This document shows positions 46,354-57,252 of a stretch of 57,342 nucleotides of DNA, piece after piece. This DNA is from Hyphomicrobiales bacterium. GTDB taxonomy: Bacteria > Pseudomonadota > Alphaproteobacteria > Rhizobiales > Rhizobiaceae. The notes under the pieces were generated by a model. The model was not told the DNA's origin. It was given only the letters and a program-made list of their open reading frames with translations, and made no database searches. A program made the position numbers and the translations under genes. The stretch covers positions 1 to 57,342 of the forward strand of contig UCJD01000016.1 in assembly GCA_900472605.1 (NCBI GenBank). Reading direction: 5' to 3'. Each line of letters begins with the position of its first letter. Within the stretch, counting starts at the first letter, position 1.

Positions 46354-46362
46354 GAAAAAGCC

Positions 46363-46632
46363 TTAGCGGCGAACACCCAGGCTGGTGATCAGCTTGGTGT
46401 AGCGGCCTTCGTTCTTCTTCTTGAGGTAGTCAAGAAGCGAACGGCGGCTGGAAACCATCGTCAGCAGGCCACGGCGGGAATGGTTATCCTTCTTGTGGCC
46501 CTTGAAGTGTTCCGTGAGGTTGTTGATGCGCTCGGTCAGGATAGCAACCTGGACTTCCGGCGAACCGGTGTCACCTTCGAACGTTGCGTATTCCTTGATA
46601 AGTGCGGCCTTGCGCTCAGCAGTAATCGACAT
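46363..46632 (-). CDS. rpsO: 30S ribosomal protein S15
   Basis: 89 residues from ATG 46632 ([20 protein letters not shown]), the universal S15 length. Four helices with the rRNA-binding [35 protein letters not shown] are unmistakable. It joins the central 16S rRNA domain and in many bacteria represses its own mRNA. It precedes pnp in the conserved order. Confidence 0.97.
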   Translation of the reverse strand: MSITAERKAALIKEYATFEGDTGSPEVQVAILTERINNLTEHFKGHKKDNHSRRGLLTMVSSRRSLLDYLKKKNEGRYTKLITSLGVRR

Positions 46633-46810
46633 CGGATGTTCCTTTCGATGAGAGGAGATAAGGTCGCCAAAAGCCGGGATGTCGTCCAGCTTTGGCCGCG
46701 GATGCATTCAAGCAATACCTGATGCTGGCGCTGCCTATAAACCATTCAGGCAGCAAAGGGAAGAGGCATGCCGGGCAGGCCCGGATACGCCATCTTCCGA
46801 ATGGACAGGC

Positions 46811-47743
46811 TCAGCCGAAGACACGCTTCGGGCGGAACTCGCCCTGGCCGATTTCGCCGATCGCGATGAGCTTGCCACGCGCCGTCGCGTAGGCTTCGCT
46901 CTCCTCGACCGGAGCATCGCGTCCACGCACGAGGATCGGGTTGCCCATCTTCAGGCGATGCGCCTGGTCGTCGTTGACGATCAGGTGCGGCAGCGAGGAC
47001 AGCGCCTCGCTGGTGTCGATCAGGAGCGCGTCGAGTGCCGCCAGGCGTTCCTCGTCATCCTCGATCTTTTCCAGCGCAACGAGATCGGCGAGCGGGATCA
47101 TGGTCTCCTCGGCGAAGGGTGCCACGAAGCTGCGGCGCAGGCCGGATATATGGCCGAAGCAACCGAGTTCGCGGCCGAAATCGCGGGCGAGCGCACGGAC
47201 ATAGGTGCCCTTGCCGCACTCCACCTCGAAATGCGCGGTGCTTTCATTTTCACATTCGAGCAGCGTCAGGCGAAAGATCTCGACCTCGCGCGACGGGATC
47301 TCGACCGTCTCGCCCTCACGGGCCAGATCATAGGCGCGTTCGCCCGCGATCTTGATCGCGGAGAACTGCGGCGGGATCTGGTTGATGACGCCTGTGTAGT
47401 TCGGAAGCAAATCGAGGATCTGCTGCTCGGTCGGACGTTTGTCGGAGCTCTCGACAACCTCGCCCTCGAGATCATCGGTCGAGCGCTGCTCGCCCCAGGT
47501 GACGGTGAATTCGTAGATCTTGCGGCCGTCCATGACATAGGGAACGGTCTTGGTCGCATCGCCAAGCGCGATCGGCAACATGCCCGAAGCCAGCGGATCG
47601 AGTGTGCCGGCGTGGCCGCATTTCTGCGCCTTGAACAGCCACTTGATCTTGGAGACGGCTTCGGTCGAACCGAAGTCGACGGGCTTGTCAAGGATAAGCC
47701 AGCCCGAGATCGGACGGCCTTTGGGCTTGCGTGGTTTGGACAT
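46811..47743 (-). CDS. truB: tRNA pseudouridine(55) synthase
   Basis: 310 residues. The active-site Asp49 lies in [19 protein letters not shown]; the thumb and PUA-like C-terminal region follow ([21 protein letters not shown] is motif II/III). It makes pseudouridine 55 in the T loop of tRNAs. It starts 12 bases after the rbfA stop. Confidence 0.96.
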   Translation of the reverse strand: MSKPRKPKGRPISGWLILDKPVDFGSTEAVSKIKWLFKAQKCGHAGTLDPLASGMLPIALGDATKTVPYVMDGRKIYEFTVTWGEQRSTDDLEGEVVESSDKRPTEQQILDLLPNYTGVINQIPPQFSAIKIAGERAYDLAREGETVEIPSREVEIFRLTLLECENESTAHFEVECGKGTYVRALARDFGRELGCFGHISGLRRSFVAPFAEETMIPLADLVALEKIEDDEERLAALDALLIDTSEALSSLPHLIVNDDQAHRLKMGNPILVRGRDAPVEESEAYATARGKLIAIGEIGQGEFRPKRVFG

Positions 47744-47755
47744 AAGGCTCTTCTG

Positions 47756-48163
47756 TTACTTTTCGTCGGTATCGCCGTCCTCAAGGTCACGCATGACCTC
47801 GGGCGAGCGCAGCAACTCGTCGATCTTCTTGTAATTGTCGAAGCTCGTATCGTCGCGGAAGCGGATCTCGGGCATGAATTTCATCTGCCGGAGATGCGGG
47901 CCGAGACGGCCGCGGATGAATTTGGCGTGGCGGTTCAGCGCCGTGATGATCGCATCATGGTCGGAGACACCAAGCGGCGTGATGAAGGCGGTCGCGACCT
48001 TGAGGTCGGTCGACATGCGCACTTCGGACACGGAGATGACGGTCTTTTCCAGGAGGTCGTCGCGCACTTCGCCGCGCTGCAGGACCTGGGTGATCGCGGC
48101 GCGGACCTGCTCGCCGACGCGCAGCATGCGCTGCTGCTGTGCCGAGGTGAGTTTTGTTGCCAT
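47756..48163 (-). CDS. rbfA: Ribosome-binding factor A
   Basis: 135 residues from ATG 48163 ([20 protein letters not shown]); the ORF's first five codons are not needed. The KH-fold motif [38 protein letters not shown] is present. It assists 30S maturation. It lies in the infB operon between infB and truB. Confidence 0.95.
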   Translation of the reverse strand: MATKLTSAQQQRMLRVGEQVRAAITQVLQRGEVRDDLLEKTVISVSEVRMSTDLKVATAFITPLGVSDHDAIITALNRHAKFIRGRLGPHLRQMKFMPEIRFRDDTSFDNYKKIDELLRSPEVMRDLEDGDTDEK

Positions 48164-48270
48164 TGTTCTTTGCCTCAAACGGTTGGGGCCTCAAAAGTCC
48201 GGGGCCTCAAAAGGTTCGGGCGCCGGCCTCATATGATCCGGCGCCCGTCCACAACTCTAGTCTCGCACGA

Positions 48271-51033
48271 TCAGAGCGTACGGGTGATATGCTCGACGCG
48301 GAAGCACTCGATGACATCGCCAGCGCGGATGTCTTCGTAGTTCTCGAAGGCCATACCGCATTCCTGACCGACCGGAACTTCCGATACTTCGTCCTTGAAG
48401 CGCTTGAGCGTCTTGAGCTTGCCTTCGTGGATGACGACGTTGTCGCGGATAAGGCGGACGCCCGCACCACGTTCGACCTTGCCTTCGGTGACACGGCAAC
48501 CCGCGACCTTGCCGGTCTTGGTGATGTTGAACACCTCGAGGATCTCGGCATTGCCGAGGAAGGTTTCGCGGCGTTCCGGCGAGAGCAGACCCGACATCGC
48601 TGCCTTCACGTCATCCACCAGATCGTAGATGATGTTGTAGTAGCGGATCTCGATGCCCGCCCGTTCAGCGGCGATGCGTGCCTGTGCGTTGGCACGGACG
48701 TTGAAGCCGATGATCGCAGCGTCGGAGGATTCGGCAAGTGCCAGATCCGACTCGGTGATCGCACCGGCGCCCGAATGGACAATGCGTGCCCGCACTTCGT
48801 CGGTGCCGAGCTTGTCGAGAGCACCGATGATCGCTTCGATCGAACCCTGCACGTCGCCCTTGATGAGCAGCGGGAATTCCTTGAAGCCGGTGTTCTGCAG
48901 CTTGCTCATCATCTGTTCGAGCGAACCACGCTGGCCGGTCTGGCGGGCAACCGCCTTGTCGCGAGCCAGACGCTGGCGATATTCGGAAATCTCGCGGGCG
49001 CGGCTCTCGTTTTCGACGACGGCGAACTTGTCGCCGGCAGCCGGCGTGCCAGACAGGCCGAGCACTTCGACCGGGGTGGCCGGACCGGCTTCCTTGACAT
49101 GATCGCCCTTGTCGGTGACGAGCGCGCGAACGCGGCCCCACTGATCGCCGGCAACGATGATCTGGCCTGGCTTCAGCGTGCCCTTCTGGACGAGGACGGT
49201 CGCAACCGCACCACGACCTCGGTCGAGCTGGGCCTCGATCACGATACCTTCCGCAGTGCGCGTCGGGTCGGCCTTGAGGTCGAGAATTTCGGCCTGCAGC
49301 AGCACGGCTTCGAGCAGCTTGTCGAGGTTGGTCTTGTTCTTCGCCGACACTTCGACGTCGAGCACTTCACCGCCCAGCGATTCAACGAAGACTTCGTGCT
49401 GCAGAAGCTGCTGGCGGACCTTGTCCGGGTTGGCTTCGTGCTTGTCGATCTTGTTGATCGCCACGATGATCGGAACACCGGCCGCCTTGGCGTGGCTGAT
49501 GGATTCGATCGTCTGCGGCATGACACTGTCGTCGGCCGCAACCACGAGGATCGCGATATCCGTTGCCTGCGCACCACGAGCACGCATGGCCGTGAAGGCG
49601 GCGTGACCGGGGGTGTCGATGAAGGTGATCTTCTGGCCGTTCTGTTCGACCTGGTAGGCGCCGATATGCTGGGTGATGCCACCGGCTTCGCCAGAGACGA
49701 CGTTCGCCTGACGGATGGCGTCGAGCAGCGAGGTCTTGCCGTGGTCGACGTGACCCATGATCGTGACGACAGGCGGACGCGATACCATCTCGCCGGCATC
49801 GTCGGCCCGGTTGAAGATGCCTTCTTCAACGTCGGATTCCGAAACGCGCTTGACGGTATGGCCGAATTCGCCGGCGATGATTTCTGCGAGGTCGGCGTCG
49901 ATGACGTCGCCCGGCTTCATCATCTGGCCTTCCTTCATCAGGTACTTGATGACGTCGACGGCGCGTTCGGACATACGCTGCGACAGTTCCTGAATGGTGA
50001 TGGTCTCAGGCAGGATGACTTCGCGGACAACCTTTTCGCGGGTTTCCTGCATCTGGCTGCGGCGGAACTTTTCCTGGCGACGGCGCATGGCGGCCATCGA
50101 GCGGCCACGGTTGTTGCCGTCGTCATCGGTGCTGGCAGCCGTGATCGTCAGCTTGCCCTGGCGGCGACCATCGTCGCCCTTCGGGCGCGCGGTAACGGGC
50201 TTTGCCGGTTCCGGACGCACGACGCGGCCACGCGCCGGAGCGCCACCGCGCGGCGCACCGCGATCGTCGTCATCATTCTCGCGGCGACGGACGCCGGGAG
50301 CGCCGGCAGGCGCAGCGCCGGGAGCCGGGCGTGCGGCCGACGGTGCGTCGGTGCGGCGAACGGAGGGTGCTGCAGCCTGAGTGCGCGGGGCTTCCGCGGC
50401 AACCGGGGCAGCCGGTGCCGGCGGCGCGGCAGCTGCCGCAGCGGCGCGTTCGGCCTCTTCGGCGGCAAGGCGCTTGGCTTCTTCGGCGGCAGCGGCCTGG
50501 CGGACTATCTCTTCGGCGGCGCGGCGCTTTTCTTCCTCGGCGCGGCGAACCGCATCCTCGGCGTCACGAACCTGGGCCATGGCGAGCGCACGGCGGCGCG
50601 CATCCATTTCTTCCGGCGACAGATGGTTCAGAACCACCGGGCGCGGACGATCCTGCTGGCGCGAAGGCTGCTGGGATTGCGGACGGTTATACTGCTGGCC
50701 GCTCGGCTGGTTGTAGCGCTGCGGCTGCTGGGGCTGCGGCGGACGGGCCTGCTGAACAGGCGCCGGCGCCGGTGCTGCCGCTGCCTGTGCGGCGGGCGCA
50801 GCTGCAGGTTCGGCGGCGCGCACTGGCGCTGCCGGTGCTGCCACCGGGGTGATCGGGCGCTGTTCGTCTTCCGGGCGCATCGGGCGCCGCTTGCGGGTCT
50901 CGACAACGACCGCCTTGGTGCGACCGCGGCCCATATCCTGGCGCACGGTGCCCTGGCTTACGCCCGACGGTTTCAGGGTCAGAGTCTTCTTGCCCGGGCC
51001 GTTCAGTGTCTTGTCGTCATTGCTATCGGTCAT
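48271..51033 (-). CDS. infB: Translation initiation factor IF-2
   Basis: 920 residues from ATG 51033 ([20 protein letters not shown]). Residues about 1-330 are the long Pro/Ala/Gln/Arg-rich N-terminus common in alphaproteobacteria, including a Glu/Ala helix. The GTPase domain has [17 protein letters not shown] and NKID motifs (about 420-560), followed by IF-2 domains II-IV, ending EHITRTL. It delivers initiator tRNA to the 30S subunit. Confidence 0.97.
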   Translation of the reverse strand: MTDSNDDKTLNGPGKKTLTLKPSGVSQGTVRQDMGRGRTKAVVVETRKRRPMRPEDEQRPITPVAAPAAPVRAAEPAAAPAAQAAAAPAPAPVQQARPPQPQQPQRYNQPSGQQYNRPQSQQPSRQQDRPRPVVLNHLSPEEMDARRRALAMAQVRDAEDAVRRAEEEKRRAAEEIVRQAAAAEEAKRLAAEEAERAAAAAAAPPAPAAPVAAEAPRTQAAAPSVRRTDAPSAARPAPGAAPAGAPGVRRRENDDDDRGAPRGGAPARGRVVRPEPAKPVTARPKGDDGRRQGKLTITAASTDDDGNNRGRSMAAMRRRQEKFRRSQMQETREKVVREVILPETITIQELSQRMSERAVDVIKYLMKEGQMMKPGDVIDADLAEIIAGEFGHTVKRVSESDVEEGIFNRADDAGEMVSRPPVVTIMGHVDHGKTSLLDAIRQANVVSGEAGGITQHIGAYQVEQNGQKITFIDTPGHAAFTAMRARGAQATDIAILVVAADDSVMPQTIESISHAKAAGVPIIVAINKIDKHEANPDKVRQQLLQHEVFVESLGGEVLDVEVSAKNKTNLDKLLEAVLLQAEILDLKADPTRTAEGIVIEAQLDRGRGAVATVLVQKGTLKPGQIIVAGDQWGRVRALVTDKGDHVKEAGPATPVEVLGLSGTPAAGDKFAVVENESRAREISEYRQRLARDKAVARQTGQRGSLEQMMSKLQNTGFKEFPLLIKGDVQGSIEAIIGALDKLGTDEVRARIVHSGAGAITESDLALAESSDAAIIGFNVRANAQARIAAERAGIEIRYYNIIYDLVDDVKAAMSGLLSPERRETFLGNAEILEVFNITKTGKVAGCRVTEGKVERGAGVRLIRDNVVIHEGKLKTLKRFKDEVSEVPVGQECGMAFENYEDIRAGDVIECFRVEHITRTL

Positions 51034-51135
51034 TCGTTCCCGTTCCTTCGGACAGGGAGCGATGACGTCATCAGGCCCTGTCAATCAAGTAATGTCGATC
51101 AATGATGTTGGGACCGGACAAGTCCGGTGACCGTA

Positions 51136-51825
51136 TCATTGTTTTTGCCGGCCAGCGCCGCCCGCTGCCCGGGACTGACCGCCATTGCGGTACTGTTCGA
51201 GCATCTTTGCGCGCTTCACTACACCCTCACCCGCCTGCCCTGCAAGCACTGCAGCATGGATAAAAGCGTTCTGACCCATCAGGCCTTCCATTTCGCTCTC
51301 CGAGAAGAGTTTGTAGGAAGGTATTTCCTCCTCGGTCTCCATTCCGAGGTGCCAGGCCTTGCGAGCCTGGTCGATCTTTCTCACGCCGTCGGCCGCCGCG
51401 TCCGTTGCATGGAACACGGCAAGCGCCGCGCCACTGCGGATCGCGGCATCCACCTTCGAGGCGCCGGTGATGAACTGTCCGGCCTTGCGGGCCATGTTCA
51501 TCATCTGCATCAGTTGCTGCATCAGCAGCTTGTCGACGGTCTCGCCGAGATCGGCGGCCGCCTTCACATCCGTTTTCAGGGCGCGGGCGAAGGATTTCTT
51601 CGCCACCGCCTTATCGACCAGCAAGCGGTCGATCTTCACCCAGCAGCCGCGACCCGGAAGCTGACGCTTCAGGTCGGCCACCACCGTCCCATCGGGAGCG
51701 GCGACGAAGCGGATCAGCTCATCCGGCGATCCGCTTTCGCGCGTCACGATGCACATGCGACCATTCACGTCATAACCTGCAAGATCGTCGTCCTCAGGAG
51801 AAACGGTAGGCTCACGCGCAGACAT
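51136..51825 (-). CDS. YlxR-L7Ae fusion RNA-binding protein
   Basis: 229 residues. Residues about 20-90 are a YlxR (DUF448) domain (RMCIVTRESGSPDELIRFVAAPDG, LPGRGCWVK); residues about 95-195 are an L7Ae/YlxQ-like domain (ARKAGQFITGASKVDAAIRSGAALAVFHATDAA). In Bacillus these are two genes, ylxR and ylxQ; the fusion is usual in alphaproteobacteria. Its start overlaps the nusA stop by one base (TAATG). It probably binds structured RNA. Confidence 0.9.
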   Translation of the reverse strand: MSAREPTVSPEDDDLAGYDVNGRMCIVTRESGSPDELIRFVAAPDGTVVADLKRQLPGRGCWVKIDRLLVDKAVAKKSFARALKTDVKAAADLGETVDKLLMQQLMQMMNMARKAGQFITGASKVDAAIRSGAALAVFHATDAAADGVRKIDQARKAWHLGMETEEEIPSYKLFSESEMEGLMGQNAFIHAAVLAGQAGEGVVKRAKMLEQYRNGGQSRAAGGAGRQKQ

Positions 51826-53429
51826 TAAACTTCCTGCTCGGCCTCGGGAGCTTCTTCAGCTTCCGCTTCCTTCGCAAGGTCCTCTTCGGTGATCCAACCA
51901 GCCGCGAGGCGAGCCTGAACGACCATCTGTTCGGCTTCGACGCGCGAGATGTCGAACTTCGAGAACAGGCCCTCGAACTTCTTGGTCTCGCCGTTCTTGC
52001 GTTCGCTCCAGCCGACGAGATCGTCAGCGGCGCAGCCGGCGAAGTCTTCCATCGTCTTGATGCCGTCTTCGCCAAGCGCAACCATCATCTGCGCGGTCAT
52101 GCCGTCGATGCTACGCAGTTCGTCGGAAACGCCGAGCGCCTTGCGCTTCTCGTCCATCTCGGCTTCGAGCTTTTCGAGATATTCGCGAGCGCGGGTCTGG
52201 ATTTCCTGCGCGGTATCTTCGTCGAAACCGTCGATCGAGGCGATTTCGTCGAGTTCGACATAGGCCAGCTCCTCGACGGCCGCGAAGCCTTCGGAAGCCA
52301 GAACCTGGCCGACCATTTCGTCGACGTCGAGCGAATCCATGAACAGGTTGGTGCGTTCGTTGAATTCCTTCTGACGGCGCTCCGATTCTTCGGCTTCCGT
52401 CATGATGTCGATATCCCAGCCGGTCAGCTGCGATGCGAGACGAACGTTCTGGCCGCGGCGGCCGATGGCGAGCGACAGCTGCTCGTCCGGAACCACGACT
52501 TCGATGCGCTCTGCGTCCTCGTCGAGAACGACCTTGGCGACTTCAGCCGGCTGCAGGGCGTTGACGACGAAGGTCGCCGGATCCTGGCTCCACGGAATGA
52601 TGTCGATCTTTTCGCCCTGGAGCTCGCCGACAACGGCCTGGACGCGCGAACCACGCATACCGACGCAGGCGCCGACCGGATCGATCGAACTATCGTTCGA
52701 GATCACGGCGATCTTGGCGCGCGAACCCGGATCACGGGCAACCGACTTCACCTGAATGATGCCGTCGTAGATTTCAGGCACTTCCATGGTGAAGAGCTTG
52801 ACCATGAACTGCGGATGCGTGCGCGACAGGAAGATCTGCGGGCCGCGCTGTTCGCGACGAACGTCATAGACGTATGCGCGGACGCGATCGCCATAGCGGA
52901 CGTTTTCGCGCGGGATCATTTCGTCGCGGCGGATGATGCCTTCGCCACGGCCGAGATCGACGATGACGTTGCCGTATTCGACGCGCTTGACAGTGCCGTT
53001 GACGATTTCGCCGACGCGATCCTTGAACTCGTCGAACTGGCGATCACGCTCGGCTTCGCGAACCTTCTGGACGATGACCTGCTTGGCGGACTGGGCAGCG
53101 ATACGGCCGAAATCCATCGGCGGCAGCGGATCGGCGATGAAATCGCCAAGGGCTGCATCCGGGTTGCGGTCGCGGGCCAGTTCGAGCGGGATCTGCGTCG
53201 AGTAATCCTCGGCGGCCTCGACAACCTCGAGAAGACGCTGCAGGCGGATTTCGCCGGTCTTCGGGTTGATGTCGGCGCGGATGTTGGATTCAGTGCCGTA
53301 GCGCGAGCGCGCCGCCTTCTGGATCGCGTCCGCCATCGCGGCGAGAACGATCTCGCGATCGATGACCTTTTCGCGGGCGACTGCATCTGCGATCTGCAGA
53401 AGTTCGAGCCGGTTCGCACTGACTGCCAT
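51825..53429 (-). CDS. nusA: Transcription termination/antitermination factor NusA
   Basis: 534 residues: an N-terminal RNA polymerase-binding domain (1-125), an S1 domain ([24 protein letters not shown] near 137-160), two KH domains ([46 protein letters not shown]), and two C-terminal helical acidic repeats ending in a Glu-rich tail. It modulates pausing, termination and antitermination. Confidence 0.97.
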   Translation of the reverse strand: MAVSANRLELLQIADAVAREKVIDREIVLAAMADAIQKAARSRYGTESNIRADINPKTGEIRLQRLLEVVEAAEDYSTQIPLELARDRNPDAALGDFIADPLPPMDFGRIAAQSAKQVIVQKVREAERDRQFDEFKDRVGEIVNGTVKRVEYGNVIVDLGRGEGIIRRDEMIPRENVRYGDRVRAYVYDVRREQRGPQIFLSRTHPQFMVKLFTMEVPEIYDGIIQVKSVARDPGSRAKIAVISNDSSIDPVGACVGMRGSRVQAVVGELQGEKIDIIPWSQDPATFVVNALQPAEVAKVVLDEDAERIEVVVPDEQLSLAIGRRGQNVRLASQLTGWDIDIMTEAEESERRQKEFNERTNLFMDSLDVDEMVGQVLASEGFAAVEELAYVELDEIASIDGFDEDTAQEIQTRAREYLEKLEAEMDEKRKALGVSDELRSIDGMTAQMMVALGEDGIKTMEDFAGCAADDLVGWSERKNGETKKFEGLFSKFDISRVEAEQMVVQARLAAGWITEEDLAKEAEAEEAPEAEQEV

Positions 53430-53490
53430 GTGTTTTGTCTCCGTCTAGGCGTCCGGGGTTCCCTTGCCCCTTGGCCACAAGTTGATCGGT

Positions 53491-54096
53491 TTATTCTTCG
53501 TCTTCCGCTTCGTTCTGGTTCGCGGCCTCTGCCTTCGCCAGCTTGTCGGCGCGCAGGGCATCACGGATCAGATCGTCGGTCAGAATGAGTTTCGCATCGG
53601 CAAGCGCCGTGAACGGGATGACGATCGCCTTCTCCTCGCCGGCCGGGGCCTCGTCACGCTCGAGCGTGAAGCCATCGACGTCGCTGGAAACAATCTTGCC
53701 GCGGAAGCGCTTGCGACCACCGACGATGATCGAGGTCTCGCACTTCAAAAAATGGCCCTGCCAGCGTACGAAATCGGACTTGCGCACCATCGGGCGATCG
53801 ATGCCTGGTGAAGACACCTCCAGATGATACTCTTTATCGATCGGATCTTCCACATCGAGAACCGGCGAAACGGCCACCGAGACCTCCTCGCAGCCTTCGA
53901 CATCCATCGTGCCATCGTTGCGCTCGGCCATGATCTGCATGGTGGCGCCGTTCTGGTTCAGCATGCGTACACGGATCAGACGGTAGCCCAGGTCGATAAG
54001 CACGGGCTCGATGATGGCGGCCAGTCGCTGGTCGAGGCCAGTCTCGGTGATCAGCCGCGGCTCAAGTTCATTGTTGGCGTTCGTCGTATCCGACAA
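53491..54096 (-). CDS. rimP: Ribosome maturation factor RimP
   Basis: 201 residues from TTG 54096, preceded by AGGAGCG at a good distance; translation then reads (M)[19 protein letters not shown], and the ATG at 54180 lacks support. RimP motifs: [37 protein letters not shown] and [20 protein letters not shown]. The C-terminus is Asp/Glu-rich. It acts in 30S assembly and heads the nusA-infB operon. Confidence 0.95.
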   Translation of the reverse strand: MSDTTNANNELEPRLITETGLDQRLAAIIEPVLIDLGYRLIRVRMLNQNGATMQIMAERNDGTMDVEGCEEVSVAVSPVLDVEDPIDKEYHLEVSSPGIDRPMVRKSDFVRWQGHFLKCETSIIVGGRKRFRGKIVSSDVDGFTLERDEAPAGEEKAIVIPFTALADAKLILTDDLIRDALRADKLAKAEAANQNEAEDEE

Positions 54097-54341
54097 GCGA
54101 TGCGCTCCTGGAAAATTCGGGCAATTTCGTGCGTTTGGGCTGATCGCGGTAACAAAAAAGAGCGGGTCCTTGCGGCCCACTCTTCATCAATGCGATCAAG
54201 ATTTGAGAGCCATATAGGCCGGTTTCCGCAAAATTGCAAGCTCCGTCGGCAGGTGGCCCATGTGGCCATCTCGTCTGTAGCCATGACCGGCGTGCTGTCT
54301 ATATAGCACATCGGGACGCATAGCACGAGACGGGAGAGATA

Positions 54342-55973
54342 GTGGCCTTCACTTCATCGACACTGGCACCGCTCAGACACGAGACCTACCGCACCATCTG
54401 GTTCGCCAGCATCGCCTCCAATTTCGGCGGCCTGATCCAGGCGGTGGGTGCTGCCTGGATGATGACCATGATCACAGCCTCCGGCGACATGGTGGCGCTG
54501 GTGCAGACCTCCACCGCGCTGCCGATCATGCTTTTCTCGCTGGTCTCGGGCGCGCTCGCAGACAGCTTCGACCGCCGGCGGGTTATGCTGACGGCGCAAT
54601 GCTTCATGCTCGCGGTCTCTGCGCTGCTCAGCGTCTTCGCCTTCTTCGGTATCCTCTCTCCCTGGCTGTTGCTGTTCTTCACCTTCCTGCTCGGCTGCGG
54701 CACGGCACTCAACAATCCCTCCTGGCAGGCCTCGGTGGGCGACATGGTTCCGCGCGCCGATCTTCCCGACGCGGTGACGCTGAACAGCGTCGGCTTCAAC
54801 ATCACCCGCAGCGTCGGGCCGGCGATCGGCGGCATCATCGTGGCGGCGGCGGGTGCTGCGGCCGCCTTTGCCGTCAATACGCTCAGCTATTTCGCGCTGA
54901 TCTACGCGCTGATGCGCTGGAAGCCGAGCTACCCCGCGACGACGCTGCCGCGCGAGGCGCTGGGCAGCGCCATCTTCGCCGGGCTGCGCTACATCTCGAT
55001 GTCACCAAACCTGCAGAAGGTGATGCTGCGCGGGCTGATCTTCGGCATCAGCGCCAGCTCGATCCTGGCACTCCTGCCGATCGTGGCGCTGGAACTGGTG
55101 GTCGGCGGCCCTTTGACCTACGGCCTGATGCTCGGCTCCTTCGGGATCGGCGCCATCGGCGGCGCGGTGCTGAACGCGCGACTGCGAGAGCGCTTTTCCA
55201 GCGAGACGATCGTGCGCCTGTCGTTCAGCGGTTTCGCGCTCAGCGCCGCCATCGCCGCCTTCAGCCCATTTTCGGCGCTCACCTGCGCCGGGCTGGTGAT
55301 CTCCGGCGGTTGCTGGGTGCTGGCGCTGTCGCTGTTCAACACCATCGTGCAGCTATCGACGCCACGCTGGGTGGTCGGCCGGGCGCTGTCGCTTTACCAG
55401 ACCGTGACTTTCGGAGGGATTGCCGGGGGCAGCTGGATCTGGGGTGTCGCCGCCGACACCTACGGCGTCGCCAATGCGCTGCTGATGTCGGCCGTCGTCA
55501 TGCTGCTCGGCATCGTCATCGGGTTGAAATTCGCCATGCCGGCATTCGAGAGCCTCAACCTCGATCCGCTCAACCGCTTCACCGAGCCGGCGCTGGGGCT
55601 CGACATCACACCGCGCAGCGGTCCTGTCGTCATCCAGGTCGATTACGAGATCGACGATCGCGACGTGCCGGAATTCCTGAGGCTGATGGGCGAGCGGCGG
55701 CGCATCCGCATCCGCGATGGGGCGCGCAACTGGGCGCTGATGCGTGATCTGGAAAAGCCGGGCTCGTGGACCGAGACCTACCACACGCCGACCTGGGTCG
55801 AGTATATCCGCCACAATCAGCGGCGAACCCAGGTGGATGGCGAAAACACCGACCGGCTGAGGGCGCTGCATCGCGGCGAGGCCGGGCCGCATGTGCACCG
55901 GATGATCGAGCGACAGGCCATTCCGCCAAACGACGACCTGTTCTTCAAGGCGCATATCGACCTGCACCACTAG
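54342..55973 (+). CDS. MFS exporter (MFS_3/EntS type) with C-terminal soluble domain
   Basis: 543 residues from a GTG with CGGGAGAG upstream. Twelve membrane helices span about 10-405 with the MFS loop ALADSFDRRRVML near 77-89 and a typical LNNPSWQASVGDMVPRADLPDAV segment of EntS-like proteins. Residues about 420-540 form a soluble domain (VVIQVDYEIDDRDVPEFLRLMG, SWTETYHTPTWVEYIRHNQR) resembling an antibiotic-biosynthesis monooxygenase-like ferredoxin fold. It probably exports a small molecule; the substrate is unknown. Confidence 0.88.
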   Translation: MAFTSSTLAPLRHETYRTIWFASIASNFGGLIQAVGAAWMMTMITASGDMVALVQTSTALPIMLFSLVSGALADSFDRRRVMLTAQCFMLAVSALLSVFAFFGILSPWLLLFFTFLLGCGTALNNPSWQASVGDMVPRADLPDAVTLNSVGFNITRSVGPAIGGIIVAAAGAAAAFAVNTLSYFALIYALMRWKPSYPATTLPREALGSAIFAGLRYISMSPNLQKVMLRGLIFGISASSILALLPIVALELVVGGPLTYGLMLGSFGIGAIGGAVLNARLRERFSSETIVRLSFSGFALSAAIAAFSPFSALTCAGLVISGGCWVLALSLFNTIVQLSTPRWVVGRALSLYQTVTFGGIAGGSWIWGVAADTYGVANALLMSAVVMLLGIVIGLKFAMPAFESLNLDPLNRFTEPALGLDITPRSGPVVIQVDYEIDDRDVPEFLRLMGERRRIRIRDGARNWALMRDLEKPGSWTETYHTPTWVEYIRHNQRRTQVDGENTDRLRALHRGEAGPHVHRMIERQAIPPNDDLFFKAHIDLHH

Positions 55974-55986
55974 AGCTCGCTTAAGC

Positions 55987-57252
55987 TTACTTCAGCTGGC
56001 CGATCATGTGCGCCTCGGGATAGCAGGTCGGCTTCATGCCGTTCTTTTCCTGCCACTGGCCGATGGAGCGGCGGGTCTTGTAGCCCGGCAGGCCATCGGA
56101 ACCGCCGACGTCGTAGCCCTTCTTCTCCAGCGCCTTCTGCATGGTCGCCACATCCGAGCGCAGCATCTTGCCGACATCGCCCCAGGCGCCCTCGAATGCG
56201 CCGGAGCCGTAGGCGATCCGGTCCGCGAGATTGCCGATGTAGAGGGCGTAGAGATCGGAATTGTTGTATTCCTTGATGACGTAGAAATTCGGCGTCACCA
56301 GGAATTCCGGACCGTCGCGGCCGGCCGGCACCATCATCATGCCCGTGGCGTTCTTCTCGTCGGAAGGGAAGGCCTTGCCGGAAATGCGGTCGATGCCAAG
56401 CGAGGCCCACTGGGCGATCGGCTTGCCGAGATCGGGGCCTTCCTGCGCGCAGGAGACGTTGTCGGGGATCGTTACTTCGTAACCCCAGCTGCGGTTTGCC
56501 TGCCAGCCCTTCTTGACCAGGAAGTTGGCGATCGAGGCCAGCGTGTCGGGCACCGAGGTCCAGATATTGCGGTGGCCGTCACCATCGAAATCGACGGCGT
56601 ATTTCAGATAGCTCGTCGGCATGAACTGCGGCTGGCCGAGGGCTCCCGCGGACGAGCCCTTGAAATCGGCAGCGGTTACATCGCCGCCGTCGATGATGTG
56701 CAGGCCGGCGATCAGCTCGGTGCGGAACATGTCCTTGCGGGTCGACATGAAGGCCTTGGTGGCCAGCACCTCGATGCCCGAATTGGGGATCTTCGCGGCG
56801 CCGAAGCCGGTCTCGCGGCCCCATATGGCGAGCACGATCGAGCCCGGCACGCCATAGGTCTTCTCGATCTTCTTCAGCGTCGAGGCATATTGCGAGGCGA
56901 AACCGCGACCGGTGACGGCAAGGCGCTTCAGCCGGTCATCGTTGAAATAGGGTGCCGGCGAGGAGAATTCGGCCTGCGTCTGCTTCTGCTCCTTCGGCTT
57001 CGGGAAGCCGGGAGGGGCGAGATCGGTGAGCGACCAATCGAGCTCGACGCCTGCGAAGGCGGACTTGAAGGTCTTCTCGGAGATGCCGCTTTCGCGCGCC
57101 GCCGGCCAGAGATCGGTCTGCACCCAGCGTTCGAACTGGGCTTCGACATCGGCCTTGGAGGGGGCTGCGTGGGCGAGCGAGGGGGTGGTGGCGAGGGCGA
57201 GAAGGATTGCGAGGATGTACCGTGTGTTACCCCCCTCTGTCCTGCCGGACAT
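55987..57252 (-). CDS. Lytic murein transglycosylase, MltB/SLT2 type, with peptidoglycan-binding domain
   Basis: 421 residues. A signal peptide (about 10-29, RYILAILLALATTPSLAHA) precedes the SLT2 domain: the catalytic Glu is in VLAIWGRETGFGAAK near 147, with GALGQPQFMPTSYLKYAVDFDGDG and SIANFLVKKGW. Residues about 350-420 are a peptidoglycan-binding repeat (LRSDVATMQKALEKKGYDVG, GLPGYKTRRSIGQWQEKNG). It cleaves glycan strands in the periplasm. The start codon and about the first eight codons lie within a repeat element. Confidence 0.9.
   Translation of the reverse strand: MSGRTEGGNTRYILAILLALATTPSLAHAAPSKADVEAQFERWVQTDLWPAARESGISEKTFKSAFAGVELDWSLTDLAPPGFPKPKEQKQTQAEFSSPAPYFNDDRLKRLAVTGRGFASQYASTLKKIEKTYGVPGSIVLAIWGRETGFGAAKIPNSGIEVLATKAFMSTRKDMFRTELIAGLHIIDGGDVTAADFKGSSAGALGQPQFMPTSYLKYAVDFDGDGHRNIWTSVPDTLASIANFLVKKGWQANRSWGYEVTIPDNVSCAQEGPDLGKPIAQWASLGIDRISGKAFPSDEKNATGMMMVPAGRDGPEFLVTPNFYVIKEYNNSDLYALYIGNLADRIAYGSGAFEGAWGDVGKMLRSDVATMQKALEKKGYDVGGSDGLPGYKTRRSIGQWQEKNGMKPTCYPEAHMIGQLK

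Noticed and set aside
46034..46362. Possible small genes between pnp and rpsO
   Set aside because: Short ORFs on both strands lack ribosome sites and family patterns; the stretch is best read as leader and terminator sequence.
48154..51105. A 983-codon plus-strand ORF opposite infB
   Set aside because: Shadow of infB with no recognisable domain; infB is certain.
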